This document shows, in pieces, positions 15,973-24,857 of a stretch of DNA of 36,371 bases. Below the pieces are notes generated by a model. It saw only the letters and a program-made list of their open reading frames with translations, was not told the origin of the DNA and searched no databases. The stretch is from the NCBI RefSeq assembly GCF_946478835.1, contig NZ_CAMLDV010000017.1, positions 1 through 36,371 on the forward strand, read 5' to 3'. The number at the start of each line of letters is the position of its first letter. Within the stretch, counting starts at the first letter, position 1. The DNA is from an uncultured Bdellovibrio sp. GTDB lineage: Bacteria; Bdellovibrionota; Bdellovibrionia; Bdellovibrionales; Bdellovibrionaceae. Position numbers and translations under genes: made by a program.

Positions 15973-16440
15973 ATGAAAAAGGAATTCATGATCAGAGCCA
16001 TTGAGCTCTCCAGAAAGAATATGCAGGCGGGCGCTGGGGGTCCATTTGGCGCTGTGATCGTCAAAGATGGGAAAGTGATTGGAGAAGGTTGGAATAAAGT
16101 CACCTCCTCCAATGATCCGACAGCTCATGCAGAGGTTGTTGCCATCCGTAATGCTTGTGAAAACGCAAAAAACTTCAGCCTTGAGGGCGCAGAGATTTAC
16201 ACAAGCTGTGAGCCTTGCCCGATGTGCCTTTCAGCGATTTACTGGGCACGCATTAGTAAGATTTATTTCGGCAACACCCGCAAAGATGCCGCCGACATCG
16301 ACTTCGACGACGACTTCCTTTACCAAGAAATTCCTAAAGAAATTAAAGACCGCAAGGTCCCTATGATCCAATGTGCTCACGAAGAGGCTTTGGACGTTTT
16401 CAAAGAGTGGCAAAACAAGACCGATAAAGTGCCGTACTAA
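15973..16440 (+). CDS. guaD: guanine deaminase (cytidine-deaminase fold)
   Basis: It converts guanine to xanthine and ammonia in purine salvage, in the cytoplasm. The 155 residues align well with my recollection of Bacillus subtilis GuaD (156 aa). Zinc ligands and catalytic Glu are His52 and Glu54 in DPTAHAEVVAI, with Cys82 and Cys85 in CEPCPMC. The following AIYWAR and a C-terminal tail ending in a Trp-containing helix and Tyr fit the domain-swapped GuaD subfamily rather than the tRNA deaminase TadA. ATG 15973 aligns with the family start; GTG 15964 and ATG 15988 (with AAGGA before it) are alternatives. A predator degrading prey nucleic acids would use it for salvage, which is inference. Confidence 0.85.
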   Translation: MKKEFMIRAIELSRKNMQAGAGGPFGAVIVKDGKVIGEGWNKVTSSNDPTAHAEVVAIRNACENAKNFSLEGAEIYTSCEPCPMCLSAIYWARISKIYFGNTRKDAADIDFDDDFLYQEIPKEIKDRKVPMIQCAHEEALDVFKEWQNKTDKVPY

Positions 16441-16463
16441 GGACGAGGTTGGTCTTTCAGGAC

Positions 16464-16486
16464 TCCAAGCCAGAAGGCTTCTTGGA
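16464..16486 (+). promoter_or_regulatory. hairpin before the lipoprotein operon
   Basis: TCCAAGCC and GGCTTCTTGGA form a stem with one bulged C around an AGAA tetraloop. There is no T run, so read-through from guaD to the next gene is likely, possibly with reduced yield or as an mRNA processing or stability element. Confidence 0.3.
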
Positions 16487-16507
16487 GACAATAGAGGAAT
16501 GAAATTA

Positions 16508-18538
16508 ATGAGTTCATTCCTCTTTTTATTTTTGAGCGTTTTTCTTCTAAATTCATGCACTCATAAAGAAAAACTCATTCCTCGTGATGTTGCTTCCCTA
16601 CAAGCCAATGGTGGTATGGAAGGGATTTGGTTTTTGCAAGGAACCTCTTCCACGCGTGGGCCTTATAACGGCGAGCTAGAACTTCGTCGCTCCAACGATG
16701 GCACTTTCAATGTTGTTCGCGCTGTCACCTACATCAATTATTTTTTCGACGGTTTGAAAGTTCAGGAGATCTGGACGGGAAAAGCCGTTGCCACGGGTGA
16801 CTCTGTCACAATCACTTATGATATTCGTCAGGGTGATTTCATTACTCGTTTAGGAAATCAAAAAAGAGAACCATCTGATTTCAGAAATCCAGTGACTGTG
16901 ATTTCTCGGTTTGTCGCCTCGCCTGCGGGCTTAGCGACTCAGTTTGCTGACAAAAAAGTATCTAATTATTCAGAGTGGATTACGACACGAAGAGATCTTG
17001 AAGCAAAACCTCTTTGGGTGAACGAAAGAAAAAATCTCGACGCCAAAGGACCGCGCATTCCTTTGGCGGTAAGAGGTGTTATCAATCTTTTCAAGTTGAA
17101 GATCGGTTACGATAAAGATCCCCTTGTTAAGTCCTATAAGGACCGTCCTGAATTCAAAGATGAACATCCTTACATTGTTTTTGATCCAACAGATTTTGAA
17201 TTTTATCGCACCAACAAAGATATCATTCGTGTTGTAAATAAAATCACGGATGACATCAGCATTACTGAGTCAGTTGTAAAACGAAATGCTTACTCTCCGA
17301 CCCTGGCAGAAAAAGCAAATGGCTTTGATAAAAATGCCCGTGATTTCCATATCAACGAAGCTGGAATGCTTTCTCACGCAATCTTAGATGACAATGGTCA
17401 TTTAATTTCCTACCAGTACGACGGTGATGCTGCCTTGTGGACTGGAATGTATGTCGGCTCGCAGGCGATGCGCTACCTCGCAACGAAAGACAGCACGGCA
17501 TTGCAGAATGTACGTAAATCTGTGAAGGGTCTGATTACGCTTTTGGATATCACAGGAAATCCTCAGGAGTTTGCACGGACTCTGGCTGCTTACGATCCTA
17601 AAACTCCCATTCCGGAAAAATGGCATCGTGGTACGGGAAAATATGAAAATTTGATTTGGCTTGAAGGTGGCAACAACGACATGGTCAAAGGGATCACACA
17701 TGGATTTCTTTGGGCAAGTCTTGTGATTCCGAAATCAGATACGGAAATTTGGAATGAGCTTCGCGATAAATCACGCAAGCTGATTGATCTTCGTGTGATG
17801 CAAGAAAAACCTCAGAATCGTCCTGCGGCTTACGGATTAGCAGCTTATATTACGGGCGACCAGGGCTTTAAAGATCAGTACGTGAAATCTTATAGCACTT
17901 TCAAAGTGAAAATATCCGGCTATAGTTTTGATACAACTTTCTATTGGCACGGATCCGCAGACTGGAGTGGAATCAATCTTGGTGTCGTCGGAGATATCAC
18001 GGATATTACTTTGGCAGACCTTCTTGGACAAAATAAAATCCGCGATCAATTGCGTGAGCGCTTAATGGACTCTTGGGTCACTTATGAACCCGCGCAAAGA
18101 CATCTTGTGACGTTAGCTGCCTATGGATTTGCCTACAAGCATGGAACTCGCGGAGGAAATTTCCGTTCAGAAAGTAGTGACACCCGCTTTGTCTCAGCTT
18201 TGTGGCAATCCGTGTGGGGCTTACGTGAAATTCCGTATCCTCGTCCGAATTTAGATGTCAGCATCGATCATTCGCTAAGACCTGATTGGTGTATGTCCCC
18301 TATTCCTCGTCTGTTCTGGAAGGCCGTAAAAAAACCGGAGCCTCCGATCGATTTCTTTTATCAAGGTCTCTACAACTATCCCGTGTTTGAGTTGCAGGCA
18401 TTCTCAAGCAATTTCGTGTGGAAAGATTCGGCGTTCTTATATCAAACATCTCACAGCAAGGGTGTTGAAAATTCCGGCGTCGATTATCTTTATGCTTACT
18501 GGTTAGCGAAGTACATTGGGGTTAATAATGTGGATTAA
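16508..18538 (+). CDS. large lipoprotein, probable alpha/alpha-toroid fold
   Basis: A protein of about 676 residues. The start at 16508 has GAGGA nine bases upstream; the frame is open back to 16373 inside guaD, but that part is unlikely to be translated. The signal ends LLNSC, with the lipidated Cys at 17. After a beta-rich N-terminal domain (about 25-180), the rest is helical with recurring aromatic motifs (DGDAALWTGMYVGSQAM, YWHGSADWSGINLGVVG), suggesting a six-hairpin (alpha/alpha) barrel as in some glycosidases and lyases. No catalytic pair was identified. It overlaps the caspase-like gene by 11 bases, so the two are translationally linked. The enzymatic role is unassigned. Confidence 0.75.
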   Translation: MSSFLFLFLSVFLLNSCTHKEKLIPRDVASLQANGGMEGIWFLQGTSSTRGPYNGELELRRSNDGTFNVVRAVTYINYFFDGLKVQEIWTGKAVATGDSVTITYDIRQGDFITRLGNQKREPSDFRNPVTVISRFVASPAGLATQFADKKVSNYSEWITTRRDLEAKPLWVNERKNLDAKGPRIPLAVRGVINLFKLKIGYDKDPLVKSYKDRPEFKDEHPYIVFDPTDFEFYRTNKDIIRVVNKITDDISITESVVKRNAYSPTLAEKANGFDKNARDFHINEAGMLSHAILDDNGHLISYQYDGDAALWTGMYVGSQAMRYLATKDSTALQNVRKSVKGLITLLDITGNPQEFARTLAAYDPKTPIPEKWHRGTGKYENLIWLEGGNNDMVKGITHGFLWASLVIPKSDTEIWNELRDKSRKLIDLRVMQEKPQNRPAAYGLAAYITGDQGFKDQYVKSYSTFKVKISGYSFDTTFYWHGSADWSGINLGVVGDITDITLADLLGQNKIRDQLRERLMDSWVTYEPAQRHLVTLAAYGFAYKHGTRGGNFRSESSDTRFVSALWQSVWGLREIPYPRPNLDVSIDHSLRPDWCMSPIPRLFWKAVKKPEPPIDFFYQGLYNYPVFELQAFSSNFVWKDSAFLYQTSHSKGVENSGVDYLYAYWLAKYIGVNNVD

Positions 18539-19850
18539 GAGAATCGCCCCTGGATTCCTTGTATTGCTAGTTTCGTTTTCAGCGGTGGCCAAAAAGGAAG
18601 TCGTGTTTTTCGGCGGTGGCGGAGAGCCTAAAGGCGATAGCACCATCTTTGATGCCGCTTACAATAATTTTGCAATGTTTTCTAGTGGTGGCTGGCAGGC
18701 GCGTTCTTATTTCAATGGAGGCCACGCAAAGTCAGAGGCTGTCGCACAAAAATTATTTAAGGGAAAAAATCAGCCAATGACAACAAAGAACATGGCTGAT
18801 GAAATCGCAAATCTTAAAGCGAGAATTGAAAAAGGTGACTTAAAGAGTGGCGATCAGGTGATGATAACCATTGCGACTCATGGTTTAGAAAAAAATAAAT
18901 CTCAGGCGTCTCATAGTATTGCGACAACAGATTCTAGTTTTAATCTGGACGAAATTGCAAAGCTTCGCGATCTGGCTGAGAAAAAAGGTGTCTCTTTGGC
19001 AATTGTGGATTTTTCTTGTTACTCGGGAAATACTTTAAGCCTAGGAACTGATAAGACTTGTGTTATCTCCACAGCGGCTGACACCGTCGCCTACAATACC
19101 TCAGGCGATTATATGGGAAGAAATTTTACTCCCGGAAGATCTTTGGAAAGTGCGTTTCTTGACGGGCGCAGTGAAATGAATGCTGTTGTGCCTGCAGCTC
19201 CGCAAATTTCCACAGAGGCCGGCAGGAAAGCATACCAGTTGACGAAGATTTTGTCTGAGTCGATGTCAGAGCGTAGTACGATTCGTGCAAGCAAAGACGC
19301 GGGTTTAAACTGTTACGGAGTAAATTCAGTACCCTATCGCAAACTTCAAAGCAATTTACGTGATATTGGCTCGGGAGATATTTACGGATATCTTAAGGTG
19401 AAGCTTGGAATGCAAAAGAGTACGTTAGAGCCTCTTATCAATAAACTGCAGACCGCCGTAAAAAAGTATGAAGACAAGCGTAAAGGCATGCAGAAAATGC
19501 TGGATGAGATGCAAAGCTTAAATCAAAACGTTTGCCACGAAGTACAAGGTGTAAAGCTTTGTGGAAATGTGCAGAACTGGGAGTTTGGTTATAAACTTCT
19601 TTCTGAGAAAGAACAAAAAGGTCAGCTTGATGAAAAAGGGCGCGCAGAGCTGGCTGTTTATAAAACGGCTATGAATACGCCTCAATTCAAACGTTATCAA
19701 AACTTAAGAACGTCGTTTTCGAAACAAGAAAGTCTTTTTCCTGAGGCCAAAGACGTCGCTCGCGTAGAGCGGGAAGTTTATAATGCTCTTTACGGAGAGT
19801 TTTCGAAAAAATCTTCTAAGCCGAATCCATGCAGAAAGTTTACTTTATGA
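18528..19850 (+). CDS. secreted caspase-like (clan CD) cysteine peptidase
   Basis: A 440-residue protein starting at ATG 18528 (TTG 18516 is less likely). A signal peptide (about residues 1-20, ending SAVA) leads to an alpha/beta domain starting KKEVVFFGGGGEP. The clan CD dyad is clear: His118 at the end of a hydrophobic strand (VMITIATHGLEK) and Cys164 at the end of the next (LAIVDFSCYSGNTL), as in caspases, gingipains and C11/C13 enzymes. A helical, Lys-rich C-terminal region (about 290-440) lacks a recognised family. The gene overlaps its upstream neighbour by 11 bases and the next gene by ATGA, so three products are co-made. Cleavage specificity cannot be told from sequence. Confidence 0.85.
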   Translation: MWIKRIAPGFLVLLVSFSAVAKKEVVFFGGGGEPKGDSTIFDAAYNNFAMFSSGGWQARSYFNGGHAKSEAVAQKLFKGKNQPMTTKNMADEIANLKARIEKGDLKSGDQVMITIATHGLEKNKSQASHSIATTDSSFNLDEIAKLRDLAEKKGVSLAIVDFSCYSGNTLSLGTDKTCVISTAADTVAYNTSGDYMGRNFTPGRSLESAFLDGRSEMNAVVPAAPQISTEAGRKAYQLTKILSESMSERSTIRASKDAGLNCYGVNSVPYRKLQSNLRDIGSGDIYGYLKVKLGMQKSTLEPLINKLQTAVKKYEDKRKGMQKMLDEMQSLNQNVCHEVQGVKLCGNVQNWEFGYKLLSEKEQKGQLDEKGRAELAVYKTAMNTPQFKRYQNLRTSFSKQESLFPEAKDVARVEREVYNALYGEFSKKSSKPNPCRKFTL

Positions 19851-20335
19851 GAAAAATGATGTGGAAAACTCTGTTAGCAATGTGGATGTCGTTGGTTTCC
19901 ATCAACGCTTTTGCGCAAAATGATTTTAAATGTGGTGAATACGAATTCATGGGCGTTATTCGCAAAGTTGACGGTAAAAATGTTTTAAAACTTTACGAAG
20001 GCTCTATGAGTGAAGCGATCTTAACTCTTTCGCCTGATCTTGAAGAGCTTGCAGAGGTGAATCTTGGAAATTCTGTGACCTTAAAAGGAAAGATGTTTGC
20101 GCCTGTAAAAACTTATCGTGGCAAGATCGAGTCTATGCTGAGCGAAAAAGAAATTCAGGATCTCACGGCCGCCGACAAGCCTTACACCGCTCGTTTTATG
20201 AGAGATGATATCAAGGAGCGTGTTGCGGATCCATTACATCCAGATATGGATTCTGGAATGAAGCTCATAAAAGAATTACCTTGTTCTGGTCGAGAGCCTA
20301 GCGCCACAACGAAGAAGGCAAAGAAGAAAAAGTAG
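19847..20335 (+). CDS. small secreted protein, possible OB fold
   Basis: A 162-residue protein whose ATG (19847) overlaps the stop of the caspase-like gene as ATGA, a classic coupling arrangement. The signal peptide ends NAFAQ near residue 24. The mature part begins with two cysteine-flanked beta strands (FKCGEYEFMGVIRK) and a run like an OB barrel (LGNSVTLKGKMFAPV), then a charged tail ending in Lys repeats. No family is recognised. Tight coupling suggests it partners the caspase-like peptidase, perhaps as inhibitor or specificity subunit; that is inference. Confidence 0.75.
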   Translation: MRKMMWKTLLAMWMSLVSINAFAQNDFKCGEYEFMGVIRKVDGKNVLKLYEGSMSEAILTLSPDLEELAEVNLGNSVTLKGKMFAPVKTYRGKIESMLSEKEIQDLTAADKPYTARFMRDDIKERVADPLHPDMDSGMKLIKELPCSGREPSATTKKAKKKK

Positions 20336-20376
20336 GCATTGATCTTCCCAACCCAATGAACTAAAAGACCACCATT

Positions 20377-20889
20377 ATGAAAAAGAAAACTGGCAGAGAC
20401 GCAAAAGAATTAGAAAACTTCGTTTTGGGTGAAAACCAAACGAAATACCCTGAGACCTATGCACCCGAGGTGCTTGAGGCTTTCGATAATAAAAATCCTG
20501 GCAAGATTGCTTGGACAACTTTTGTTTGTACGGAATTCACCTCCTTGTGTCCTAAAACTCGTCAGCCGGATTTTGCAAAAATCTTTATCAACTACATTGC
20601 TGACAAGAAGATGGTGGAATCAAAGTCTTTAAAACTTTATCTTTTTAGCTTCCGCAATCACGGCGACTTCCACGAAGACTGCGTGCAGACGATCTGTGAC
20701 GATCTTGTGAAGTTGATGAAACCAAAATACATCGAAGTCGTTGGAGAGTTCACTCCACGCGGTGGTATCGCTATTTATCCTTATGCAAGTTATGCTGTGA
20801 AGGATAAATTCTTCCAGAATCTCTATGAAAAGCGCATGAGCGAATATGCTCCAGGCAAATACTCCATGGAGCTTTCGAAGCTTTATTAG
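20377..20889 (+). CDS. queF: NADPH-dependent 7-cyano-7-deazaguanine reductase
   Basis: QueF reduces preQ0 to preQ1 in queuosine biosynthesis, the only known nitrile-to-amine reduction, in the cytoplasm. The 170-residue length fits the unimodular (B. subtilis) subfamily. The covalent Cys58 lies in [15 protein letters not shown] with Asp65 as acid, and the NADPH-binding QueF motif reads [19 protein letters not shown]. No other queuosine gene lies in the window and no preQ1 riboswitch is seen upstream. It ends one base before the end of the convergent regulator gene. The call is secure. Confidence 0.96.
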   Translation: MKKKTGRDAKELENFVLGENQTKYPETYAPEVLEAFDNKNPGKIAWTTFVCTEFTSLCPKTRQPDFAKIFINYIADKKMVESKSLKLYLFSFRNHGDFHEDCVQTICDDLVKLMKPKYIEVVGEFTPRGGIAIYPYASYAVKDKFFQNLYEKRMSEYAPGKYSMELSKLY

Positions 20890-20890
20890 T

Positions 20891-22276
20891 CTATTTTTTA
20901 ATTCCTTGCAGACGGCGACGAAGGTCGCCCAATGTGCTGCGGGGAATTCCCAAATATCTTGCGGCCGCGGACTCAGATCCCTTTTTCTTCATTGCAAAAT
21001 CGATCAACTTTAATTCGAATTCGGAAACGACGTGGCTATAACGTCCCTCCAAAGCTTTTTCATCGATTTCGGCAATGGAATTATTCTTAATAACTTCCTC
21101 ATACACCGGCGCGGATTGAACCAAGTGAGGCGTAAGATCGTTTGGTTGAATTTCATCTCCGTCGACTAAAACGCAGGCGACTTCAATGGCGGATTTCAAC
21201 TCACGGATATTCCCCGGCCAAGAATAGGTTAGTAGCAACTCTTCGGCTTTAGGACTGAAAGACTTTTCACGGTAGTTACCACTTCTTAAAAATTCGTGGG
21301 CTAAATCTAAAATATCTTCTTTACGTTCGCGAAGTGCGGGGAGTGTTACTGTGAATTTTTTAATTCTAAAAAACAAGTCTTCGCGGAACTTCTTTTCTTT
21401 GATGAGCTCTTCAAGATTTTCGTTCGTCGCTGCAATAGTTCGGCAGTTCACTTTTCTTCCGATATCTTGACCGACGGGATAGATGTCGCCACTGCTGAGC
21501 GCTCGCAGAAGTTTGACCTGCAAATCCATGCTGAGAGTTGCAAGCTCATCTAAGAAAAGATCCCCACCATCAGCACTTTCAAACTTTCCGGCGCGGTTTT
21601 CCGTCGCACCCGTGAAGGCCCCTTTTTTGTGACCAAAAAGTTCTGATTCTGCTAAGTGAGACGGGATAGCTCCGCAGTTGACAGCAATAAATGGACGAGA
21701 GTCATCGTTTTCAAGACTCCATAAATATTGAGCCATGACCTCTTTGCCGGAGCCGCTTTCGCCACGAATAAGAACGGATTGTCCAGAGCCGCGAATTTTT
21801 TTAGCTGTTTCAATCACAGCTTTGAACGCTGGCGACTTCGTATAAAGATTTATGTGAGTAACAAGCTTAGAGCCAGCCTGATGTTTTAAGGTTTGATTCT
21901 TTCTTAGCAGGCGATGCAGAACAGGAGCTTTACGTAAAACTTGAGTTAAAGTTTTTGTGTCGAAAGGTTTCACCAAGTAATCAACAGCTCCGGCTTTCAT
22001 GCAGGCTTCAACGAGATGTGCCTCATCGTGGCCTGTCATTGCAACAACGACTGTCGAAGGATAGTTTTTTGAAATCTCTTGAATGAGCTGTAAACCCGCG
22101 CGGTCTTCGGATTCATCTAAGGATAGATCGGTGAAAACAAGGTCAATAAGCTGTTTATCAAGCACGTCCAAAGCTTCATCTAAGGAATCGGCCAGGGACA
22201 CCACGTGAGGGGCCGGAATTTGAGACTGCATTGTTTTGCGAACAAGAGTTTCATCATCAACAATTAGAATACGCAT
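20891..22276 (-). CDS. NtrC-family sigma-54 response regulator
   Basis: A 461-residue enhancer-binding protein. The receiver domain (about 1-115) has the acidic pair Asp7/Asp8, phospho-acceptor Asp50 (FTDLSL) and Lys103 (VKPFD). The AAA+ domain (about 145-370) has Walker A GESGSGKE at 172-179 and GAFTGA at 219-224, the loop that contacts sigma-54. The C-terminus is a Fis-type helix-turn-helix (SAAARYLGIPRSTLGDL). It is expected to activate RpoN-dependent promoters when phosphorylated. The start codon overlaps the kinase stop (TAATG), so the two form a cognate pair. One good sigma-54 promoter exists in the window at 4040-4055; whether it is a target is unknown. Confidence 0.95.
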   Translation of the reverse strand: MRILIVDDETLVRKTMQSQIPAPHVVSLADSLDEALDVLDKQLIDLVFTDLSLDESEDRAGLQLIQEISKNYPSTVVVAMTGHDEAHLVEACMKAGAVDYLVKPFDTKTLTQVLRKAPVLHRLLRKNQTLKHQAGSKLVTHINLYTKSPAFKAVIETAKKIRGSGQSVLIRGESGSGKEVMAQYLWSLENDDSRPFIAVNCGAIPSHLAESELFGHKKGAFTGATENRAGKFESADGGDLFLDELATLSMDLQVKLLRALSSGDIYPVGQDIGRKVNCRTIAATNENLEELIKEKKFREDLFFRIKKFTVTLPALRERKEDILDLAHEFLRSGNYREKSFSPKAEELLLTYSWPGNIRELKSAIEVACVLVDGDEIQPNDLTPHLVQSAPVYEEVIKNNSIAEIDEKALEGRYSHVVSEFELKLIDFAMKKKGSESAAARYLGIPRSTLGDLRRRLQGIKK

Positions 22277-24327
22277 TAGTTCGTCCTCACTTTTATTTCA
22301 AACTGTGTGATCCACGGTTTTGGAATGAGATGTCCATTTAGTTTTTTAATCTGATCTTGAATCCATTTTTCGTCAAAGTCTGATGTACAAAGATAAGCTC
22401 TTTTGCCAATACCGAGTTCACCAAGGATCTCTAGACCTTTTTTGTTTTCACTTAGATTCTGATCAATCACCAACAGAGCTTTCTCTGGCCACGGCTTCAA
22501 CGGAAAAGCATTTTGAAGTTCTATTGTTGTGGAAAAGAAAGAAGTATTTTTAAGTCCGATGCTCAAGGCTTTCTCTCGCCAAGCATTAAGGACGTTCTTG
22601 TCATCATCCACAAAAACAAGAGGCTGATCGATTTCAAGTTCAATAGAAGCTGGAGCCCATGCTGGCTTTTTTTCCCGCGGCATACGTAATGTGAATGTAG
22701 TTCCTGAGCCTTCAACCGTGGAAACATCTAAAGTTCCGCCACTCCATTCGATCGCGGCTTTGGCTTGGAAAAGTCCAAGGCCCGAACCCGTCTTTTTTCC
22801 GTGAGTAAAACTACGCTCAAAAATTCTTCCTAAAATATCCGCGGGAATACCCTTGCCGTTGTCTTTGATTTCGAAGGTCCACTCTTTTGGGCTTGAAGAA
22901 AGCGAAAGAATAACTTCACTCGCACCAGCCTCAAAAGCGTTGTTGATAAGATTTGAAACTGCGGACTGCAATTCATTGACTTGAACGACACTCCAAATCT
23001 GCGGAGTGGAACTAAGACCTTGCAGCAGAAGCGATTGATGGGCTTGCTTGCGAACGCTGTGCTCATTAAAAACAGAAGTGATTAAGGGTTCAATCAAGGT
23101 GAGCTTGGGTGCTTCAACTTCAGAAACGTCTTCTTGCTTAGAAATACTAGAGGAAAGTTTTTGGACAATGCCGGCAACCCTTGCAACGGCACTTTTTAAA
23201 ATGGCTAAAGGCTCTAACTGTGCCGTCTCTATTTGGCTTAGAGCCATATTCATGCTCATTAGCGGACTACGGATATCATGGGCAACTTGCGCGGCTATTT
23301 GACTGCGGGCTTTATCTCTTTCGGCCTCGATCAACTGAGTTTGGTGCGACTGCAAGGTACTCAGCATTTGGTTGAGATTTTTTCCCAACTCATTTAGTTC
23401 ATCGCGAGATTCTTCTTCAGAGCTGGGCACCCGTTGTGAGTAGTCTTGAGTCTTCGTGATCTTTTGCAGAGTCTTAAAGATAGCGTCGATTTTTCTTAGC
23501 AGTGTTTTAGTAAGGACACGAGACAACCACAAAGAAAGTAGTATCAATATAATGGCGACACCAAAAAGTATCGTGCGTATCTTTTTAATTTCCGTATCTA
23601 AAGTTTTTGTCGAAATGGTTGCAACCAGGCGATAGTTTTGTTTGCTGTGACCTTTTAGCGAAGTCAGAACAAGCATTCGCCCTTGCTCAATGTGCGCACC
23701 ATCAGACATTTTTAAAACTTGCTGAAGATCTAAAGTATCGTTGTAACCTTCGCGGTGAATTCGACCCAGGCTTTCATCGTTGGTGCCGACAAGTTCTACG
23801 GAAAGATTATCAGCATCGTGTTGAATCATTTCGCGCAACAACCGTGTGGCATCATCAAAGTAAATAATCGTTTCAATGATGCGTTTGCCATCAGCACTTG
23901 CTAGAAGAGTGTGTTGTCCGACGTTGGAGTTTGCATCTTTGACGAGAGAGCTTTGAAAACTTGTGGATTTTGAAGTGTCGAAATCGGGAAAAGCCTCGAT
24001 ACTTTTTTGATTATAGATATTGATGTCGTTGATCCCGAGAGAAATAGCCAATTCATCAAGGTCTTTGTTTTTTAATTCGCCTCTTTGATCTTGGAGCTTT
24101 AAAACTTCAGCAGCGTTCAAAGCGATTTGAGATTCCGAATCTTCGATGTTTTCTAAAGTCTGCGCCAAAAGATTCATGTGGTCGACGTAGGACTCTTTAA
24201 AATCTTCGGAGCGGGTTTTGGACAAAATTCCACTAAGAATAAGACACGTTATAATGGCCGAAGCTGTCGCGGTCCCGAAAATTGAAAGAAATATCTTATG
24301 AGAAAACTTCATCCGCGAAAGAGGCAT
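22276..24327 (-). CDS. hybrid sensor histidine kinase
   Basis: A 683-residue inner-membrane kinase, cognate to the regulator that follows it. Helix 1 (about 12-34), an extracytoplasmic sensor of about 210 residues and helix 2 (about 250-270) lead to a HAMP-like linker. The dimerisation domain has phospho-acceptor His350 (VAHDIRSPL), and the ATPase domain has NLINNAFEAGA, DNGKGIP and GSGLGLF. An extra C-terminal receiver (about 570-683) holds an acidic FVDDD, candidate acceptor Asp622 (LLVIDQNLSE) and a late Lys (IPKPW). A phosphorelay or self-inhibitory receiver is likely. The signal is unknown. A divergent promoter region and tRNA-Ser(GCU) lie upstream. Confidence 0.93.
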   Translation of the reverse strand: MPLSRMKFSHKIFLSIFGTATASAIITCLILSGILSKTRSEDFKESYVDHMNLLAQTLENIEDSESQIALNAAEVLKLQDQRGELKNKDLDELAISLGINDINIYNQKSIEAFPDFDTSKSTSFQSSLVKDANSNVGQHTLLASADGKRIIETIIYFDDATRLLREMIQHDADNLSVELVGTNDESLGRIHREGYNDTLDLQQVLKMSDGAHIEQGRMLVLTSLKGHSKQNYRLVATISTKTLDTEIKKIRTILFGVAIILILLSLWLSRVLTKTLLRKIDAIFKTLQKITKTQDYSQRVPSSEEESRDELNELGKNLNQMLSTLQSHQTQLIEAERDKARSQIAAQVAHDIRSPLMSMNMALSQIETAQLEPLAILKSAVARVAGIVQKLSSSISKQEDVSEVEAPKLTLIEPLITSVFNEHSVRKQAHQSLLLQGLSSTPQIWSVVQVNELQSAVSNLINNAFEAGASEVILSLSSSPKEWTFEIKDNGKGIPADILGRIFERSFTHGKKTGSGLGLFQAKAAIEWSGGTLDVSTVEGSGTTFTLRMPREKKPAWAPASIELEIDQPLVFVDDDKNVLNAWREKALSIGLKNTSFFSTTIELQNAFPLKPWPEKALLVIDQNLSENKKGLEILGELGIGKRAYLCTSDFDEKWIQDQIKKLNGHLIPKPWITQFEIKVRTN

Positions 24328-24365
24328 CCTTTAATCGTAAAGGACGAGCTTATGAAGTCAATAAA

Positions 24366-24458
24366 TGGCGGAAAGGGCGGGATTTGAACCCGCGGTACAC
24401 CTTTTGAGTGTACGAGCGTTTAGCAAACGCTTGGTTTCAGCCACTCACCCACCTTCCC
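24366..24458 (-). tRNA. tRNA-Ser (anticodon GCU)
   Basis: A 93-nt minus-strand tRNA with encoded CCA (24366-24368). The acceptor stem GGGAAGG pairs with CCTTTCC (one G-U), with discriminator G. The anticodon GCT complements 24422-24424 in a GCGTTTGCTAAACGC arm. The long variable arm (CGTACACTCAAAAGGTGTACC) is typical of serine tRNAs, and the T arm reads GGGTTCAAATCCC. Confidence 0.96.
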
Positions 24459-24554
24459 GCGGTCGTTATAAGCGACTAGAGGTTCAAAGTGCCATACCCG
24501 GGACCCATAATCAAGGAATTGACCGTCTTCTTTTTGCAATTTTATCAAGAATGC

Positions 24555-24583
24555 TTGATTTTTTGGTGGCCGCAGTCTATCAA
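24555..24583 (+). promoter_or_regulatory. promoter of tRNA-Arg
   Basis: TTGATT (24555-24560) and TATCAA (24578-24583) are separated by exactly 17 bases and end 17 bases before the tRNA-Arg 5' end, a good sigma-70-type arrangement. Confidence 0.55.
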
Positions 24584-24600
24584 TACTTCTCTTTCACAGT

Positions 24601-24677
24601 GCACTCGTAGCTCAGCTGGATAGAGTACTTGACTACGAATCAAGTGGTCAGAGGTTCGAATCCTCTCGAGTGCACCA
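24601..24677 (+). tRNA. tRNA-Arg (anticodon ACG)
   Basis: A 77-nt tRNA with encoded CCA. The acceptor stem GCACTCG (24601-24607) pairs with CGAGTGC (24667-24673), with discriminator A. The anticodon ACG is at 24635-24637 in the loop CTACGAA, and the T arm reads GAGGTTCGAATCCTC. The wobble A is normally changed to inosine by TadA, which is not encoded in this window. Confidence 0.97.
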
Positions 24678-24857
24678 TTTTTTCCCCTCATATTCTTATA
24701 GTAGTCTCTTTATACTCCGCTCCATTTTTAGAACATTACAAGTTAACTAAGTCCCGTTTGTTTTTCCCAGTCTAGAGTCTAAAAATAAATCACCCCGCAC
24801 GGATCAATTTTAAGCCGAAAAGAACTCGCGTATCCTAAGTACTGAGGGTGCAATTCA

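Noticed and set aside
16373..16507. Upstream extension of the large lipoprotein into guaD
   Set aside because: The extension has no Shine-Dalgarno at its start and would bury the lipoprotein signal; 16508 gives a normal signal peptide.
17943..17960. TTGGCACGGATCCGC as a plus-strand sigma-54 site
   Set aside because: The GG to GC spacing is 9 rather than 10, and it lies in the middle of a coding region without a gene start nearby.
20336..20376. Possible preQ1 riboswitch before queF
   Set aside because: The 41-base gap has a GAACTAAAA stretch but no stem-loop and A-rich tail of the preQ1-I type, and it is too short for type II.
24365..24610. Plus-strand 81-codon frame
   Set aside because: It covers the tRNA-Ser(GCU) gene and the tRNA-Arg promoter; it arises from the tRNA sequence, not a protein gene.
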